A DNA stretch of 64,000 bases from the NCBI RefSeq assembly GCF_030512175.1, contig NZ_JAULBL010000002.1, positions 1,300,149 to 1,364,148 of the forward strand, written 5' to 3'. This DNA is from Paeniglutamicibacter sulfureus. GTDB taxonomy: Bacteria; Actinomycetota; Actinomycetes; Actinomycetales; Micrococcaceae. This document shows, in pieces, positions 9,172-20,810 of this stretch; the first letter of the stretch is position 1, and each line of letters opens with the position of its first letter. Under the pieces are notes generated by a model that was not told where the DNA came from, searched no databases, and worked only from the letters and a program-made list of their open reading frames with translations. Made by a program: the position numbers and the translations under genes.

Positions 9172-9948
9172 GTGGAATTTTCGAAACGATTTGTGGCATT
9201 GGGCGACTCCTTCACCGAGGGCATGGGGGATGTCGATCCGCTGCGGCCCCACCAGGTGCGCGGTTGGGCCGACCGCGTGGCCGAACAGCTCTGTGCCGAC
9301 CCGCAGTGGGGGTATGCGAATCTGGCCATCCGCGGCAAGAAGGTCGGCCAGGTCGTCGCCGAGCAGTTGCCTGCCGCGCTCGCACTCAAGCCCACGCTTG
9401 TCACCTTGTACATGGGCGGGAACGACATCCTGCGCCCGGCGGTGGACATCGACTCGCTGATGGTCGCCTACCGGGATGCGGTGGCGCAACTGGCCGCCAC
9501 CGGTGCCGCGGTGGTGCTCTTCACCGGTTTTGATTCCAGCGGTTCGGCCATCTTCGAAAAGACCCGCGGCCGTACCGCCATCTACAACGAGGCCGTCCGC
9601 GAGATCGCAGATGAATTCGGTGCCGTGATTGCCGACTACTGGCGTTGGCGTGAATTCCGGGACTGGCGCTACTGGTCCACCGACCGCTTGCACATGAACA
9701 CAGCCGGACACACGCTGATGGCGGCGAAGGTGCTGGGCGTGCTGGAACACGAGGCCCACATCGAGGTGCCCGAGCTCTCGGCACCGACTGCCAAGTCCCG
9801 CATCGAAAGGCTGCGCGAGGATGCCGTCTGGGCCAGGGAATACCTGGCACCATGGGTCAAGCGCCGGCTCACCGGGACTTCCTCGGGCGATTCGCTGCGC
9901 CCCCGCTTCCCCGACTTGGTCTCCCTGGAGGTGGCGTCAGCGCCGTAG
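9172..9948 (+). CDS. SGNH/GDSL hydrolase family protein
   Basis: A 258-residue esterase/lipase-fold hydrolase. Block I, ALGDSFTEGMGD (nucleophile Ser near residue 12), opens the protein. Block III is YMGGNDIL near residue 83. Block V, the D-x-x-H site, is DRLHMNTAGH near residue 165. There is no signal peptide, so it is probably cytosolic. The start is a GTG at 9172, fixed by the family block right after it. The C-terminal 70 residues are charged and less conserved. The acyl ester substrate is unknown. Confidence 0.85.
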   Translation: MEFSKRFVALGDSFTEGMGDVDPLRPHQVRGWADRVAEQLCADPQWGYANLAIRGKKVGQVVAEQLPAALALKPTLVTLYMGGNDILRPAVDIDSLMVAYRDAVAQLAATGAAVVLFTGFDSSGSAIFEKTRGRTAIYNEAVREIADEFGAVIADYWRWREFRDWRYWSTDRLHMNTAGHTLMAAKVLGVLEHEAHIEVPELSAPTAKSRIERLREDAVWAREYLAPWVKRRLTGTSSGDSLRPRFPDLVSLEVASAP

Positions 9949-10020
9949 GACCTGCCCGTCCCGCCGAATGCGAGGAACGGCCGCTGGCGAATGCGGCGGT
10001 CTGGTGCTTTGCTGGTGTCC

Positions 10021-10743
10021 ATGGACCAGCAGGAGATGCAGCATGAGGGCGAACCCCACGACCAGGGCCTGGCCGAAAGGCTGAATTGGCTGCGGGCCGG
10101 GGTGCTCGGCGCCAATGATGGAATCGTCTCGGTGGCAGCGGTCGTGGTCGGCGTCGCCGGTGCCACCACGGCCACGGGTCCGGTGGTGGCTGCCGGTGCC
10201 GCCGCTGCGATCGGCGGCGCCATTTCCATGGCGTTGGGAGAGTACGTCTCGGTATCCAGCTCGGCGGACTCGCAGAAGGCGCTCATTGAAAAGGAGCGCC
10301 GGGAACTGGCCGAGATGCCCGAGGAAGAACTGGCTGAACTCGCCGGTCTCTACGAAGCCAAGGGGCTAAGTCGCGCAACGGCCCAGCAGGTTGCCCGGGA
10401 ACTGACCGAGCACGACGTGCTCAAGGCACACCTCGATGTCGAGCTGCAGCTGGACGAGGACGAGGTGCTCAACCCGTGGAATGCCGCAATCGCCTCGGCC
10501 ATCGCGTTCACGGTGGGTGCGGCATTGCCCTTCGCCACGGCGGTAATCCTGCCCGTGGGCCTGAGGATTCCGGTGACGTTTGCGGCGGTGCTGCTGGCGC
10601 TTGCGGTGACCGGGGCGACGGGTGCGCGGCTGGGCGGGGCCTCGGTGCTGCGGCCCACCCTGCGGGTGCTGATCGGAGGGGCCGCGGCGCTCGCCGTCAC
10701 GTTCGCCATCGGTTCGTGGCTAGGCGTCTCGGGAATCGTCTAG
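10021..10743 (+). CDS. VIT1/CCC1 family transporter
   Basis: A 240-residue membrane protein of the vacuolar iron transporter (VIT1/CCC1) family, which moves Fe2+ and Mn2+ across membranes. The first helix region WLRAGVLGANDGIVSVAAVVVGVAGA (residues 20-45) is the family hallmark. It is followed by GGAISMALGEYVSVSSSADS, a charged loop (about 80-145) with the Glu-rich metal-binding stretch EKERRELAEMPEEELAEL, and three more helices. The ATG at 10021 is used; an upstream in-frame start at 9991 lacks family residues. A strong terminator follows. Confidence 0.85.
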   Translation: MDQQEMQHEGEPHDQGLAERLNWLRAGVLGANDGIVSVAAVVVGVAGATTATGPVVAAGAAAAIGGAISMALGEYVSVSSSADSQKALIEKERRELAEMPEEELAELAGLYEAKGLSRATAQQVARELTEHDVLKAHLDVELQLDEDEVLNPWNAAIASAIAFTVGAALPFATAVILPVGLRIPVTFAAVLLALAVTGATGARLGGASVLRPTLRVLIGGAAALAVTFAIGSWLGVSGIV

Positions 10744-10773
10744 GCCCGAACACCTGCAACCGAGGCAACGCAC

Positions 10774-10810
10774 GAGGGGACGGAACCGCCGGTGGCGGTT
10801 CCGTCCCCTC
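10774..10810. terminator. intrinsic terminator, perfect 17-bp stem
   Basis: Arms GAGGGGACGGAACCGCC and GGCGGTTCCGTCCCCTC with a 3-base loop form a perfect hairpin. It lies 30 bp after the VIT gene stop and 30 bp before the stop of the converging reductase gene, so it serves both. Confidence 0.85.
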
Positions 10811-10839
10811 GAATGTCCCGGATTGGGCAGGCGGGGGTC

Positions 10840-11517
10840 TTAGCCCACGATCGTCAGCGCGGTTCCCCAGTTGAAGTCGGGCAGCGCCGGATTGACCTGC
10901 ATGGCCATGACCAGCAGCTGGAAGCCCTCGAGCTCGCGGGCGTGGTGCAGGCCACCGACCTCCAACGGGCGCATGCCGGCGGCGGTGACGAATGCCGCGA
11001 CCTCGCCGCGGGCGGATTCCTCGCCGGCAACGAAGACATCAAGCGGCTTGCCGTCGGCGGAGCCGGAAGTCAGCGGACCGGCGAAGGTGGTGTTGAAGGC
11101 CTTCACGACGGTGGCGGAGGTCAAGGCGGAGATTTCCTCGGCGGCCGAGCTTCCTGCAGGGGTGGTCAGCGAGTCAAAGGTTGCGAAGTCCACCGGGTTG
11201 GTGATGTCGACCAGGATCTTGGAGTCCAGGGCCGAACCCTGGGCGGCGACGTATTCCTTGGCGGCGTCGAAGGGCAGGGCCAAAACGACGATGCGGCCCG
11301 CCGGGACTTCGGCGGTATTCCCGCTGGCGATTCCGGTACCGAGCTCGGCGGCAAAGGTGGCTGCGGTCTCGGTGGAGCGGGCCAGGACTTGCAGGCTCTT
11401 GCCGGCGGCGATCGAGCGGGTAGCAAGTGCGCGACCCATGTTGCCGGTGCCGATGATGGTGATGTCGATGTTCATGTCGTTCTTCTTTCCAAAGAGTCGA
11501 GCGAGGAAGTTCTTCAT
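10840..11517 (-). CDS. NADP/F420 oxidoreductase-like protein
   Basis: A 225-residue Rossmann-fold protein like the NADPH-dependent F420 reductase / dinucleotide-binding family. The nucleotide loop IIGTGNMGRAL starts near residue 20. The middle has VVLALPFDAAKEY and LVDITNPVDF; the C-terminus ends with LEVGGLHHARELEGFQLLVMAMQ, typical of this group. The ATG at 11517 has gagga eight bases upstream and adds a basic leader MKNFLARLFGKKND; an internal ATG at 11475 (MNIDITIIG) with agaag upstream is a possible alternative. A good promoter with inverted repeats lies just upstream. Whether it uses F420 or another acceptor cannot be told. Confidence 0.78.
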   Translation of the reverse strand: MKNFLARLFGKKNDMNIDITIIGTGNMGRALATRSIAAGKSLQVLARSTETAATFAAELGTGIASGNTAEVPAGRIVVLALPFDAAKEYVAAQGSALDSKILVDITNPVDFATFDSLTTPAGSSAAEEISALTSATVVKAFNTTFAGPLTSGSADGKPLDVFVAGEESARGEVAAFVTAAGMRPLEVGGLHHARELEGFQLLVMAMQVNPALPDFNWGTALTIVG

Positions 11518-11538
11518 GTGATCCTCAAATCCTGTTTA

Positions 11539-11584
11539 TTGAACCTTCAAGTAATACGATAGGCCCCAATGGTTGAAGTGTCAA
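11539..11584 (-). promoter_or_regulatory. promoter with paired TTGAA/TTCAA dyads
   Basis: Reading on the minus strand, a -35 TTGACA (11579-11584) and a -10 TATCGT (11556-11561) are 17 bp apart, upstream of the reductase gene. A dyad TTGAACCTTCAA at 11539-11550 sits at the expected transcription start. A related element TTGAAGTGTCAA at 11573-11584 overlaps the -35. The two centres are 34 bp apart, close to three helical turns, as expected for a dimeric repressor binding twice. Confidence 0.6.
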
Positions 11585-11797
11585 GTATTTCAGGATGAAT
11601 CGGTTGAAAAATGTTTGCGACACCCGGGTGTAGGCCGTGGACGTAGCGGGAAATATCTTGCTGAGTTGGGAAAATCTTGACGACCATGCGCCCGGGGGCG
11701 AAGGGTTGGAGGCATGGCTGAGAGTGGGGACTGGAAGGCGTGATCGGAAACCGCGTCCGTCGGATGGTCGGGATGGTGGGCAAGTACGCGAGCGCGG

Positions 11798-12126
11798 GGG
11801 TTTGTGCTGCTGGCAAGCCCGCTGTTCATCATCGCTGCCGCGCATTTGGCCGCGCGCGTTGTCATGGACATGAACGCCCGGGTGGCGCGGCTGTGGGTGG
11901 CAGTTGTTTACTGGGGGCTGATTGCCGTCGTGATTTCGTCGACAGCCGGTGCGGGGCGGCGGTGGGTGTGGTTTCGACGCAGCGCTAGGCATCCGGCATG
12001 GGTGTGGATTATCGGACTTGGCGCGCGGGCTGTTCCCGATGGCCGGGGTCCTTGCCCTCAGCATGCGATACCCGGTGCTCTCGCATGCCCTTGTCGATGT
12101 GGGCAACTTGTCGGTTTCGTCTTCGT
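11798..12126 (+). pseudogene. decayed CPBP-type membrane protease fragment
   Basis: Two consecutive frames read like one broken membrane protein. The first, from about 11798, gives LLASPLFIIAAAHLAARVV and ARLWVAVVYWGLIAVVI. The second, from about 12025, gives LFPMAGVLALSMRYPVLSH followed by ALVDVGNLS. The last segment resembles the His...Asn end motif of CPBP intramembrane proteases. No ribosome site or intact frame joins them, and the protein is far shorter than the family (over 200 residues). I read it as a frameshifted remnant; the family call is tentative. I see nothing recognisable between 12127 and the gcv promoter at 12250. Confidence 0.45.
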
Positions 12127-12249
12127 CAATCTCTAGGTGTCTCCAGGATCGGGACCTGCCGGGCCAGGGTTCGCCCGGGGTGCAATGTGTGCCCTCGCGC
12201 AGGAGTGGCCCGCGTAAAAGACGTGTTGCTTCATCCAGGCATGTCCGTG

Positions 12250-12278
12250 TTGTCTGGCTCACGCATCGCCGGTAGGAT
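12250..12278 (+). promoter_or_regulatory. promoter of the glycine riboswitch-gcv operon
   Basis: A -35 TTGTCT (12250-12255) and a -10 TAGGAT (12273-12278) are separated by 17 bp, placing the transcription start near 12285, about 25 bp before the riboswitch. Confidence 0.6.
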
Positions 12279-12311
12279 GGTGATCGTGCCTCGAAGGGGG
12301 CGCAGCCACTG

Positions 12312-12542
12312 ACATGCGGCGGGAGAGTCCCGTTCAACGAAAGTTGGTCGGGCGCCGTAGGAGCAATTCCTCCCCGGGAAACTCTCAGGCCCCCGTACCG
12401 CCGCGAAGAGGCAACTCTGGAAAGTAGCAACACCGCCGTTCGGCGGTGCGGCTCACCGAAGGTGCAAGCGTGCCCCGCCCTCACGGACCGGCGCAACGCG
12501 GAAACTCTCAGGTCAAGCAACAGGGTCGGGGAGGAACTTTGC
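12312..12542 (+). promoter_or_regulatory. tandem glycine riboswitch
   Basis: Two glycine aptamers stand in series in the gcvP leader. The first (about 12312-12425) has gcgggagagtcccg, the core gccgtaggagcaa, ctccccgggaaactctcagg and gaggcaactctggaaag. The second (about 12426-12542) has the hairpin caccgccgttcggcggtg, the core caccgaaggtgcaagc, gcggaaactctcaggtc and ggggaggaac. These are the conserved glycine-riboswitch sequence blocks in the right order. It should turn on gcvP and downstream genes when glycine is abundant. No clear intrinsic terminator separates it from gcvP, so control may be at translation. Confidence 0.93.
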
Positions 12543-12588
12543 AGCTCGTTCGGTGTGTACGCACGCCGATGACCCAATGGAGTTCCCC

Positions 12589-15426
<2,838 letters not shown>

Positions 15427-15465
15427 TTCCGACACTCATTTTTGAGCCTCACGAAAGGTAGCTTG

Positions 15466-16578
15466 ATGAGCGACCCGAAGAAAACCTCCCTGCATGCACA
15501 GCATGCGGAACTAGGCGCATCCTTCACCGACTTTGGTGGCTGGGACATGCCGTTGAAGTACGGTTCGGAATTGGCCGAGCACAATGCGGTGCGCGCCACC
15601 GCCGGCCTGTTTGACCTCTCCCACATGGGCGAGGTCTGGGTCGAGGGACCCGAGGCGGCGACGTTCCTGAACACCGCGCTGGCCGGGAACATGGCGGTGA
15701 TGAAGGTCGGCAAGGCCAAGTACTCGGTGATCTGCAACGAAACAGGCGGAATCATCGATGACCTGATCACCTACCGTCGCGGCGAGGAAAAGTTCCTCGT
15801 GGTGCCCAACGCGGGCAACGCCCCGGTGGTTGCCGCTGCCCTGGCCGAGCGTGCCAAGGGCTTCGACGTGGTTGTCACCGACGCGTCCGCCGAGACCTCG
15901 CTGGTCGCCGTGCAGGGCCCGAATGCCGTGGCCATCCTGCACGAACTGGTCGACGAGGCAGCCAAGTCAGTGGTCTCGGACATGAGCTACTACGCTGCCG
16001 ACGAGGTCACCGTTGCCGGCATCGACGTGCTGCTGGCACGCACCGGCTACACCGGTGAAGACGGCTTCGAGCTGTACGTGCCGAACGCGCAGGCGGCCGA
16101 ACTCTGGGACGCATTGATGGCCGCCGGCACCGACCACGGGCTGATCCCCGCGGGTCTGGCCTGCCGCGACTCACTGCGCCTGGAAGCCGGCATGCCGCTG
16201 TACGGCAACGAGCTTTCCCTTGAGGGCAACCCGTTCGAGGCCAACCTTGGCCCGATCGTTTCCTTCAAGAAGGAAGAGGACTTCGTGGGCCGCAAGGCAC
16301 TGGAGGCCATCAAGGCCGAAGGCGCCAAGAAGGTCCTGGTGGGCCTGAAGGGCCTGGGACGTCGCGCCGGTCGCGGCGGCTACCCGGTGTCCGTGGACGG
16401 CGTGCAGGTCGGCGCCGTCACCTCGGGCCAGCCGTCGCCGACCCTGGGCTACCCGGTGGCCCTGGCCTACGTGGCCCCGGAGTTCGCCGAGGTCGGCACG
16501 AAGGTCGATGTTGACCTGCGTGGCAAGCCCGAGGCATTCGAAGTCGTCACACTGCCGTTCTACACCCGAGCCAAGTAA
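15466..16578 (+). CDS. gcvT: glycine cleavage system aminomethyltransferase, T-protein
   Basis: A 370-residue folate enzyme that moves the methylene group from aminomethyl-GcvH to tetrahydrofolate and frees ammonia. The opening HAELGASFTDFGGWDMPLKY, the central ARTGYTGEDGFELYVP and LIPAGLACRDSLRLEAGMPLYG are family signatures. The ATG at 15466 follows a GAAAGG site; an in-frame ATG at 15442 lies before that site and is less likely. It follows gcvP by 39 bp. Confidence 0.96.
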   Translation: MSDPKKTSLHAQHAELGASFTDFGGWDMPLKYGSELAEHNAVRATAGLFDLSHMGEVWVEGPEAATFLNTALAGNMAVMKVGKAKYSVICNETGGIIDDLITYRRGEEKFLVVPNAGNAPVVAAALAERAKGFDVVVTDASAETSLVAVQGPNAVAILHELVDEAAKSVVSDMSYYAADEVTVAGIDVLLARTGYTGEDGFELYVPNAQAAELWDALMAAGTDHGLIPAGLACRDSLRLEAGMPLYGNELSLEGNPFEANLGPIVSFKKEEDFVGRKALEAIKAEGAKKVLVGLKGLGRRAGRGGYPVSVDGVQVGAVTSGQPSPTLGYPVALAYVAPEFAEVGTKVDVDLRGKPEAFEVVTLPFYTRAK

Positions 16579-16584
16579 CGTTGT

Positions 16585-16614
16585 CGGTGGCGGGCGCGAC
16601 GAGCCCCGCCACCG
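16585..16614 (+). terminator. intra-operon hairpin between gcvT and gcvH
   Basis: Arms CGGTGGCGGG and CCCGCCACCG form a 10-bp stem around a 10-base loop in the 86-bp gcvT-gcvH gap. No T-run follows, so it may attenuate or stabilise the transcript rather than end it. Confidence 0.5.
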
Positions 16615-16664
16615 TTCAACCGGCTTAACTTCTTTACCCACATTCTTTGAGAGGAAACACCCCC

Positions 16665-17045
16665 ATGAGCAAGGTTCTCGCATCCCTTCGTTACTCGGCC
16701 GAGCACGAATGGGTCGACTCCGCGACCCCGACCAAGGTCGGCATCACCCAGGTTGCCGCGGACGCACTGGGCGATGTCGTATATGTTGACCTGCCCGAGG
16801 TCGGCGACACTGTCACCGCCGGCGAGACCTGCGGCGAGGTCGAGTCGACCAAGTCCGTCTCCGACCTGTACGCACCGGTCACCGGCACCATCGTCGAGGT
16901 CAACCAGGATGCCATCGACAACCCGGCCATCCTGAACGAAGACCCGTACGGCGCCGGCTGGCTGTTCACCGTCGAGGTCTCCGAGGAGGGCCCGCTGCTC
17001 TCGGCAGCAGACTACGCCTCCGCAAACGGCGGCGACGTAGCGTGA
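16665..17045 (+). CDS. gcvH: glycine cleavage system H-protein
   Basis: A 126-residue lipoyl carrier that shuttles the aminomethyl intermediate between P, T and L proteins. It opens [15 protein letters not shown]. The lipoylation site is the lysine in [15 protein letters not shown] near residue 63. The ATG at 16665 has gagagg upstream. Its TGA stop overlaps the GTG start of glyA (GTGA), so translation of the two is coupled. Confidence 0.96.
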   Translation: MSKVLASLRYSAEHEWVDSATPTKVGITQVAADALGDVVYVDLPEVGDTVTAGETCGEVESTKSVSDLYAPVTGTIVEVNQDAIDNPAILNEDPYGAGWLFTVEVSEEGPLLSAADYASANGGDVA

Positions 17046-18361
17046 CCGCAGTGTTCGAATCCCTTGCACCTGCGTCGCTGACGCAAAGCATTGCCACCCT
17101 GGATCCGGAGATCGCGGAGCGGATCGACGCGGAGCTGGCGCGCCAGCAGCGCGGGCTGGAGATGATCGCCTCGGAGAACCACACGGCCCTGGCCGTGATG
17201 CAGGCCCAGGGCTCGGTGCTGACCAACAAGTACGCCGAGGGCTACCCGGGCAAGCGCTACTACGGCGGCTGCGAGGAGGTCGACGTGGTGGAGACCCTGG
17301 CCCTGGAGCGCGTCAAGGCGCTCTTCGGTGCCGAGTTCGCCAACGTGCAGCCGCACTCCGGGGCGCAGGCCAACGCCTCGGTGATGCACGCGCTGATCCG
17401 TCCGGGCGACACCATCATGGGCCTGAACTTGGCCCACGGCGGGCACCTGACCCACGGCATGAAGATCAACTTCTCCGGCCGCCTCTACAACATCGTCCCC
17501 TACGGCGTTGAGGAGGACACCCTGGTGGTGGACATGGACAAGGTCGAGGCCCTGGCCCTGGAGCATAAGCCGAAGATGATCGTCGCCGGCTGGTCCGCCT
17601 ACCCGCGGCAGCTGGACTTCGAGCGGTTCCGGGAGATCGCGGACAAGGTCGGCGCGTACCTGTTCGTGGACATGGCGCACTTCGCCGGCCTGGTCGCCGC
17701 CGGTCTGCACCCGAACCCGGTGCCGCACGCCCACGTGGTCTCCTCCACCACGCACAAGACCCTGGCCGGTCCGCGCGGCGGGATCATCCTGACCAACGAT
17801 GCGGACATCGCCAAGAAGATCAACTCGGCGGTGTTCCCGGGCCAGCAGGGCGGCCCGCTGGAGCACGTGATCGCCGGCAAGGCGGTGGCGTTCAAGATCG
17901 CCGCGACGCCCGAGTTCCGCGAACGCCAGGAACGCACCCTGGCCGGTGCGAAGATCCTGGCCGAGCGCCTCACCGCACCGGATGTCGCGGCGGCGGGCAT
18001 TTCCGTGCTCACCGGCGGCACCGACGTGCACCTGGTCCTGGTGGACCTGCGAAACTCCCAGCTGGACGGGCAGCAGGGCGAGGACCTGTTGGCGAAGGTG
18101 GAGATCACGGTGAACCGCAACGCGGTCCCCTTTGACCCGCGTCCGCCGATGGTCACCAGCGGTTTGCGCATCGGCACCCCGGCGCTGGCCACCCGCGGCT
18201 TCTCCGAGGCCGCCTTCGTGGAGGTCGCGGACATCATCGCCGAGACCCTCATCGCCGGCACCCAGGAGAACAACGAGGCAACGCTCGCGGACCTGTTGGA
18301 CCGCGTGCACGCCCTGGCCAACGCCCACCCGCTGTACCCGGATCTGGCCAAACTGGTCTAG
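17042..18361 (+). CDS. glyA: serine hydroxymethyltransferase
   Basis: A 439-residue PLP enzyme that interconverts glycine plus 5,10-methylene-THF with serine plus THF. The N-terminal [20 protein letters not shown] and [18 protein letters not shown], and the PLP-lysine site [15 protein letters not shown] near residue 240, are diagnostic. The GTG start overlaps the gcvH stop by four bases. Placing glyA in the riboswitch operon lets one-carbon units made by glycine cleavage be consumed at once to make serine. Confidence 0.96.
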   Translation: MTAVFESLAPASLTQSIATLDPEIAERIDAELARQQRGLEMIASENHTALAVMQAQGSVLTNKYAEGYPGKRYYGGCEEVDVVETLALERVKALFGAEFANVQPHSGAQANASVMHALIRPGDTIMGLNLAHGGHLTHGMKINFSGRLYNIVPYGVEEDTLVVDMDKVEALALEHKPKMIVAGWSAYPRQLDFERFREIADKVGAYLFVDMAHFAGLVAAGLHPNPVPHAHVVSSTTHKTLAGPRGGIILTNDADIAKKINSAVFPGQQGGPLEHVIAGKAVAFKIAATPEFRERQERTLAGAKILAERLTAPDVAAAGISVLTGGTDVHLVLVDLRNSQLDGQQGEDLLAKVEITVNRNAVPFDPRPPMVTSGLRIGTPALATRGFSEAAFVEVADIIAETLIAGTQENNEATLADLLDRVHALANAHPLYPDLAKLV

Positions 18362-18384
18362 TCCCGGACTCCTTGCAAGATATC

Positions 18385-18425
18385 GCGAGCCCGGGACCAG
18401 AGCGGTCCCGGGCTCGCGGTTTTTG
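18385..18425 (+). terminator. terminator of the gcv-glyA operon
   Basis: A perfect stem, GCGAGCCCGGGACC / GGTCCCGGGCTCGC with a 5-base loop, is followed by ggttttt. This is a classical intrinsic terminator 24 bp after the glyA stop. Confidence 0.9.
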
Positions 18426-18518
18426 CATCTCCTGCCGTGGCGCGCATCACACGCCTGCTGCTTGCAGCATCCATCATCGAGAACCACCACAGCGGCATAT
18501 ACGAAGGAAGTTTGTTCA

Positions 18519-19928
18519 ATGGCTATCAGTGTTTTTGATCTTTTCACCGTTGGCATTGGGCCATCGTCATCACACACGGTGGGACCCATGCGCGCCGCGC
18601 ACGCGTTTGCCGCGAAGCTGGTGCGCGAGGAAATCCTCGTGCAGACCGCATCGTTGCGGGTCGACGTCTACGGTTCGCTGGCCGCCACCGGCCGCGGCCA
18701 CGGAACCTTCACGGCGATCATGCTGGGACTGGAAGGCTACGAGCCCGAGGCCATCCTGCCGTCCGAGGTCGATGAGCGCCTCGACGATATGGCGGCGACC
18801 GGCAAACTGCAATTGTGCAAGGCGCTGGGCGGGGGCAAGGAAATCGACTACAAGGTCGAGGACATGATCCAGCACCCGCTCACGGTCCTGCCCCGGCACA
18901 CCAACGGCCTGAAGATGGCGGCCTTGGATGCCGAGGGCAACATCCTGGCCGAGGATACCTACTATTCGGTGGGCGGCGGCTTCATCGTGCGCGAGGGTGC
19001 CGAGGAAAAGCTCGCAGCCAACCTCGAGGGCGCGCTCAACGCGCAACCCTACCCCTTCACCACCGCCGCAAAGCTGTTGGAACACTGCGCCACGTCGGGT
19101 CTGTCCATTGCCGGTGTCATGGCCGCCAACGAAGAGGTCTACCGCTCCAAGGAAGAAATCCGGGAAGGCCTGTTGCACATTTGGCAGGTCATGGAGGATT
19201 GCAAGGACTCCGCGCTGGAACGCGAGGGCGTGCTGCCCGGCGGGCTCAAGGTTCGCCGCCGCGCCCCCGAATGGCACAAGCGCCTGGCCAAGGAAGACAA
19301 GGACCGCGATCCGGTGTACTGGCAGGAATGGGTCAACCTGGTGGCGCTGGCCGTCAACGAGGAAAACGCGTCCGGCGGCCGGGTCGTCACGGCCCCGACC
19401 AACGGTGCTGCCGGCATCATCCCCGCGGTGATGTTCTACGCGACCCACTATGCACCCGGTGCCCAGTACTGGAACCAGGAAGAGCGCGAGGACGTGATCG
19501 TCCGCTTCATGCTCACCGCAGCGGCCATCGGCGTGCTCTACAAGGAGCAGGCCTCGATCTCCGGCGCGGAGGTCGGTTGCCAGGGCGAGGTCGGTTCGGC
19601 CTCCTCGATGGCAGCCGGCGGCCTGGCCGAGATCCTGGGCGGCACCGTTGACCAGGTGGAAAACGCAGCGGAAATCGCCATGGAGCACAACCTTGGACTG
19701 ACCTGCGACCCGATCGGCGGCCTGGTGCAGATCCCGTGCATCGAACGCAACGCCATCGCCGCTTCCAAGGCCATCAATGCCGCCAAGATGGCGCTGATGG
19801 GCGACGGCCAGCACCACGTCACCCTGGACGAAGTCATCATCACCATGCGGGAAACCGGCAAGGACATGAGCGACAAGTACAAGGAAACCGCCATGGGCGG
19901 CCTGGCCGTGAACGTGATCGAGTGCTAG
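18519..19928 (+). CDS. sdaA: L-serine ammonia-lyase (single-chain, Fe-S)
   Basis: A 469-residue iron-sulfur serine dehydratase that converts L-serine to pyruvate and ammonia. The N-terminal domain begins [27 protein letters not shown]. The catalytic domain has the cluster cysteines in [33 protein letters not shown] and a C-terminal Cys at the end (VNVIEC). The ATG at 18519 follows gaaggaag; the longer in-frame extension would overlap glyA. It has its own transcription unit after the glyA terminator and completes the route glycine - serine - pyruvate. Confidence 0.95.
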   Translation: MAISVFDLFTVGIGPSSSHTVGPMRAAHAFAAKLVREEILVQTASLRVDVYGSLAATGRGHGTFTAIMLGLEGYEPEAILPSEVDERLDDMAATGKLQLCKALGGGKEIDYKVEDMIQHPLTVLPRHTNGLKMAALDAEGNILAEDTYYSVGGGFIVREGAEEKLAANLEGALNAQPYPFTTAAKLLEHCATSGLSIAGVMAANEEVYRSKEEIREGLLHIWQVMEDCKDSALEREGVLPGGLKVRRRAPEWHKRLAKEDKDRDPVYWQEWVNLVALAVNEENASGGRVVTAPTNGAAGIIPAVMFYATHYAPGAQYWNQEEREDVIVRFMLTAAAIGVLYKEQASISGAEVGCQGEVGSASSMAAGGLAEILGGTVDQVENAAEIAMEHNLGLTCDPIGGLVQIPCIERNAIAASKAINAAKMALMGDGQHHVTLDEVIITMRETGKDMSDKYKETAMGGLAVNVIEC

Positions 19929-19946
19929 GGGCGTAGTCCCACAACA

Positions 19947-20004
19947 ACGGCCCGGTACCTGCCGCTGTCCCGGATTTTTCGGGGCAGCGCAGGCGCCGGG
20001 CCGT
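19947..20004 (+). terminator. terminator after sdaA
   Basis: A long interrupted hairpin: ACGGCCCGG pairs with CCGGGCCGT, and CCTGC/GCTG pair with CAGC/GCAGG, around a loop with atttttc. It stands 19 bp after the sdaA stop. Confidence 0.7.
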
Positions 20005-20054
20005 TCGTGCTTCCGATGCAGGAGGGAAGGTTTCCGACTGGTAGCCTTCGAAGC

Positions 20055-20576
20055 ATGCTTGAGATCCGACCCTTCACCGCCGCCGATGCCGAAGCCGCCC
20101 TGGACGCGCGCGCCGAGCTGGACGCCGACGACTTCGACTTCCTGCTGGGGTATTCGGCCCGCCGGGGATTCGATTCCTACCTCGAGCAGCTGGCGGCCCA
20201 CGAAGAAGGCCTGGGCCTGCCCCCGGGATGGGTCCGCTCCGCGCTCTGGGGCGCCTTCTCCGAGGGCACGCTGGTGGGCCGGACCTGCATCAGGTTCGAA
20301 CTCAATGAGAACCTGCTCGCCGTCGGCGGGCACATCGGCTATGCCGTTCGCCCGGGGCACCGCAGGCGCGGCCACGCCACCAGGATCCTGCGCCTCTCGC
20401 TGGCACAGTTGGCGCAGCACAACATCGAATCGGCACTGGTCACCTGCCGTGACGACAACACCGGATCGGCCCGCACCATAGAGGCCAACGGGGGAGAGCT
20501 GGAGAACGTCATCGAGGCCTCCGACGGACCCACCCGGCGGTACTGGGTTCCCACCCGCGCCACGCCTCGGGGCTGA
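20055..20576 (+). CDS. GNAT family N-acetyltransferase
   Basis: A 173-residue acetyltransferase. GGHIGYAVRPGHRRRGHAT (about residues 93-112) holds the acetyl-CoA-binding loop HRRRGHA; ALVTCRDDNTGSARTIEANGG is the typical C-terminal strand-helix. The N-terminus LEIRPFTAADAEAAL fixes the ATG at 20055 rather than the in-frame one at 20007. The acceptor is unknown. Confidence 0.8.
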   Translation: MLEIRPFTAADAEAALDARAELDADDFDFLLGYSARRGFDSYLEQLAAHEEGLGLPPGWVRSALWGAFSEGTLVGRTCIRFELNENLLAVGGHIGYAVRPGHRRRGHATRILRLSLAQLAQHNIESALVTCRDDNTGSARTIEANGGELENVIEASDGPTRRYWVPTRATPRG

Positions 20577-20633
20577 GGTCCCGCGCGGCGGGACACTGCT
20601 GCGCATTGGCCCTTCCTCGGGACCGTGGCCTAC

Positions 20634-20720
20634 CATGGGAAGGACGCCCGGACCCGGAGCGGCCACGCGCAACGGCGGTGCCTGCCCGGGGAAATCCCGG
20701 CCCCAACACGGATGGAGGTG
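20634..20720 (+). CDS. possible upstream ORF 1 of mgtE
   Basis: ATG at 20634 opens a 28-codon frame (MGRTPGPGAATRNGG...) whose TGA stop lies inside the GGAGGTGA ribosome site of the second upstream ORF. No strong ribosome site precedes it. It is listed because the overlap with that site would let its translation control the next ORF. It could be chance. Confidence 0.25.
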
Positions 20721-20729
20721 ACCGCACGC

Positions 20730-20810
20730 ATGGAAGACGGACCTAGTCGATCTAGCACGCCGCGCGAGCGACACCTCTGTGCCCCGGAATCCCCCACCAC
20801 CCAGCCATGA
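20730..20810 (+). CDS. possible leader peptide of mgtE (upstream ORF 2)
   Basis: A 26-codon ORF preceded by GGAGGTGA at an 8-base distance, one of the best ribosome sites in the window. The peptide begins MEDGPSRSSTPRER and ends CAPESPTTQP. It has an acidic start and five prolines. Such acidic or proline-rich leader peptides are known to sense low Mg2+ (MgtL of Salmonella, by ribosome stalling or destabilisation). mgtE starts 221 bp downstream. The function is inferred from position and composition only. Confidence 0.4.
   Translation: MEDGPSRSSTPRERHLCAPESPTTQP

Noticed and set aside
17045-17065. tRNA T-loop-like gttcgaatccc
   Set aside because: It lies inside the first codons of glyA, with no acceptor or anticodon stems around it.
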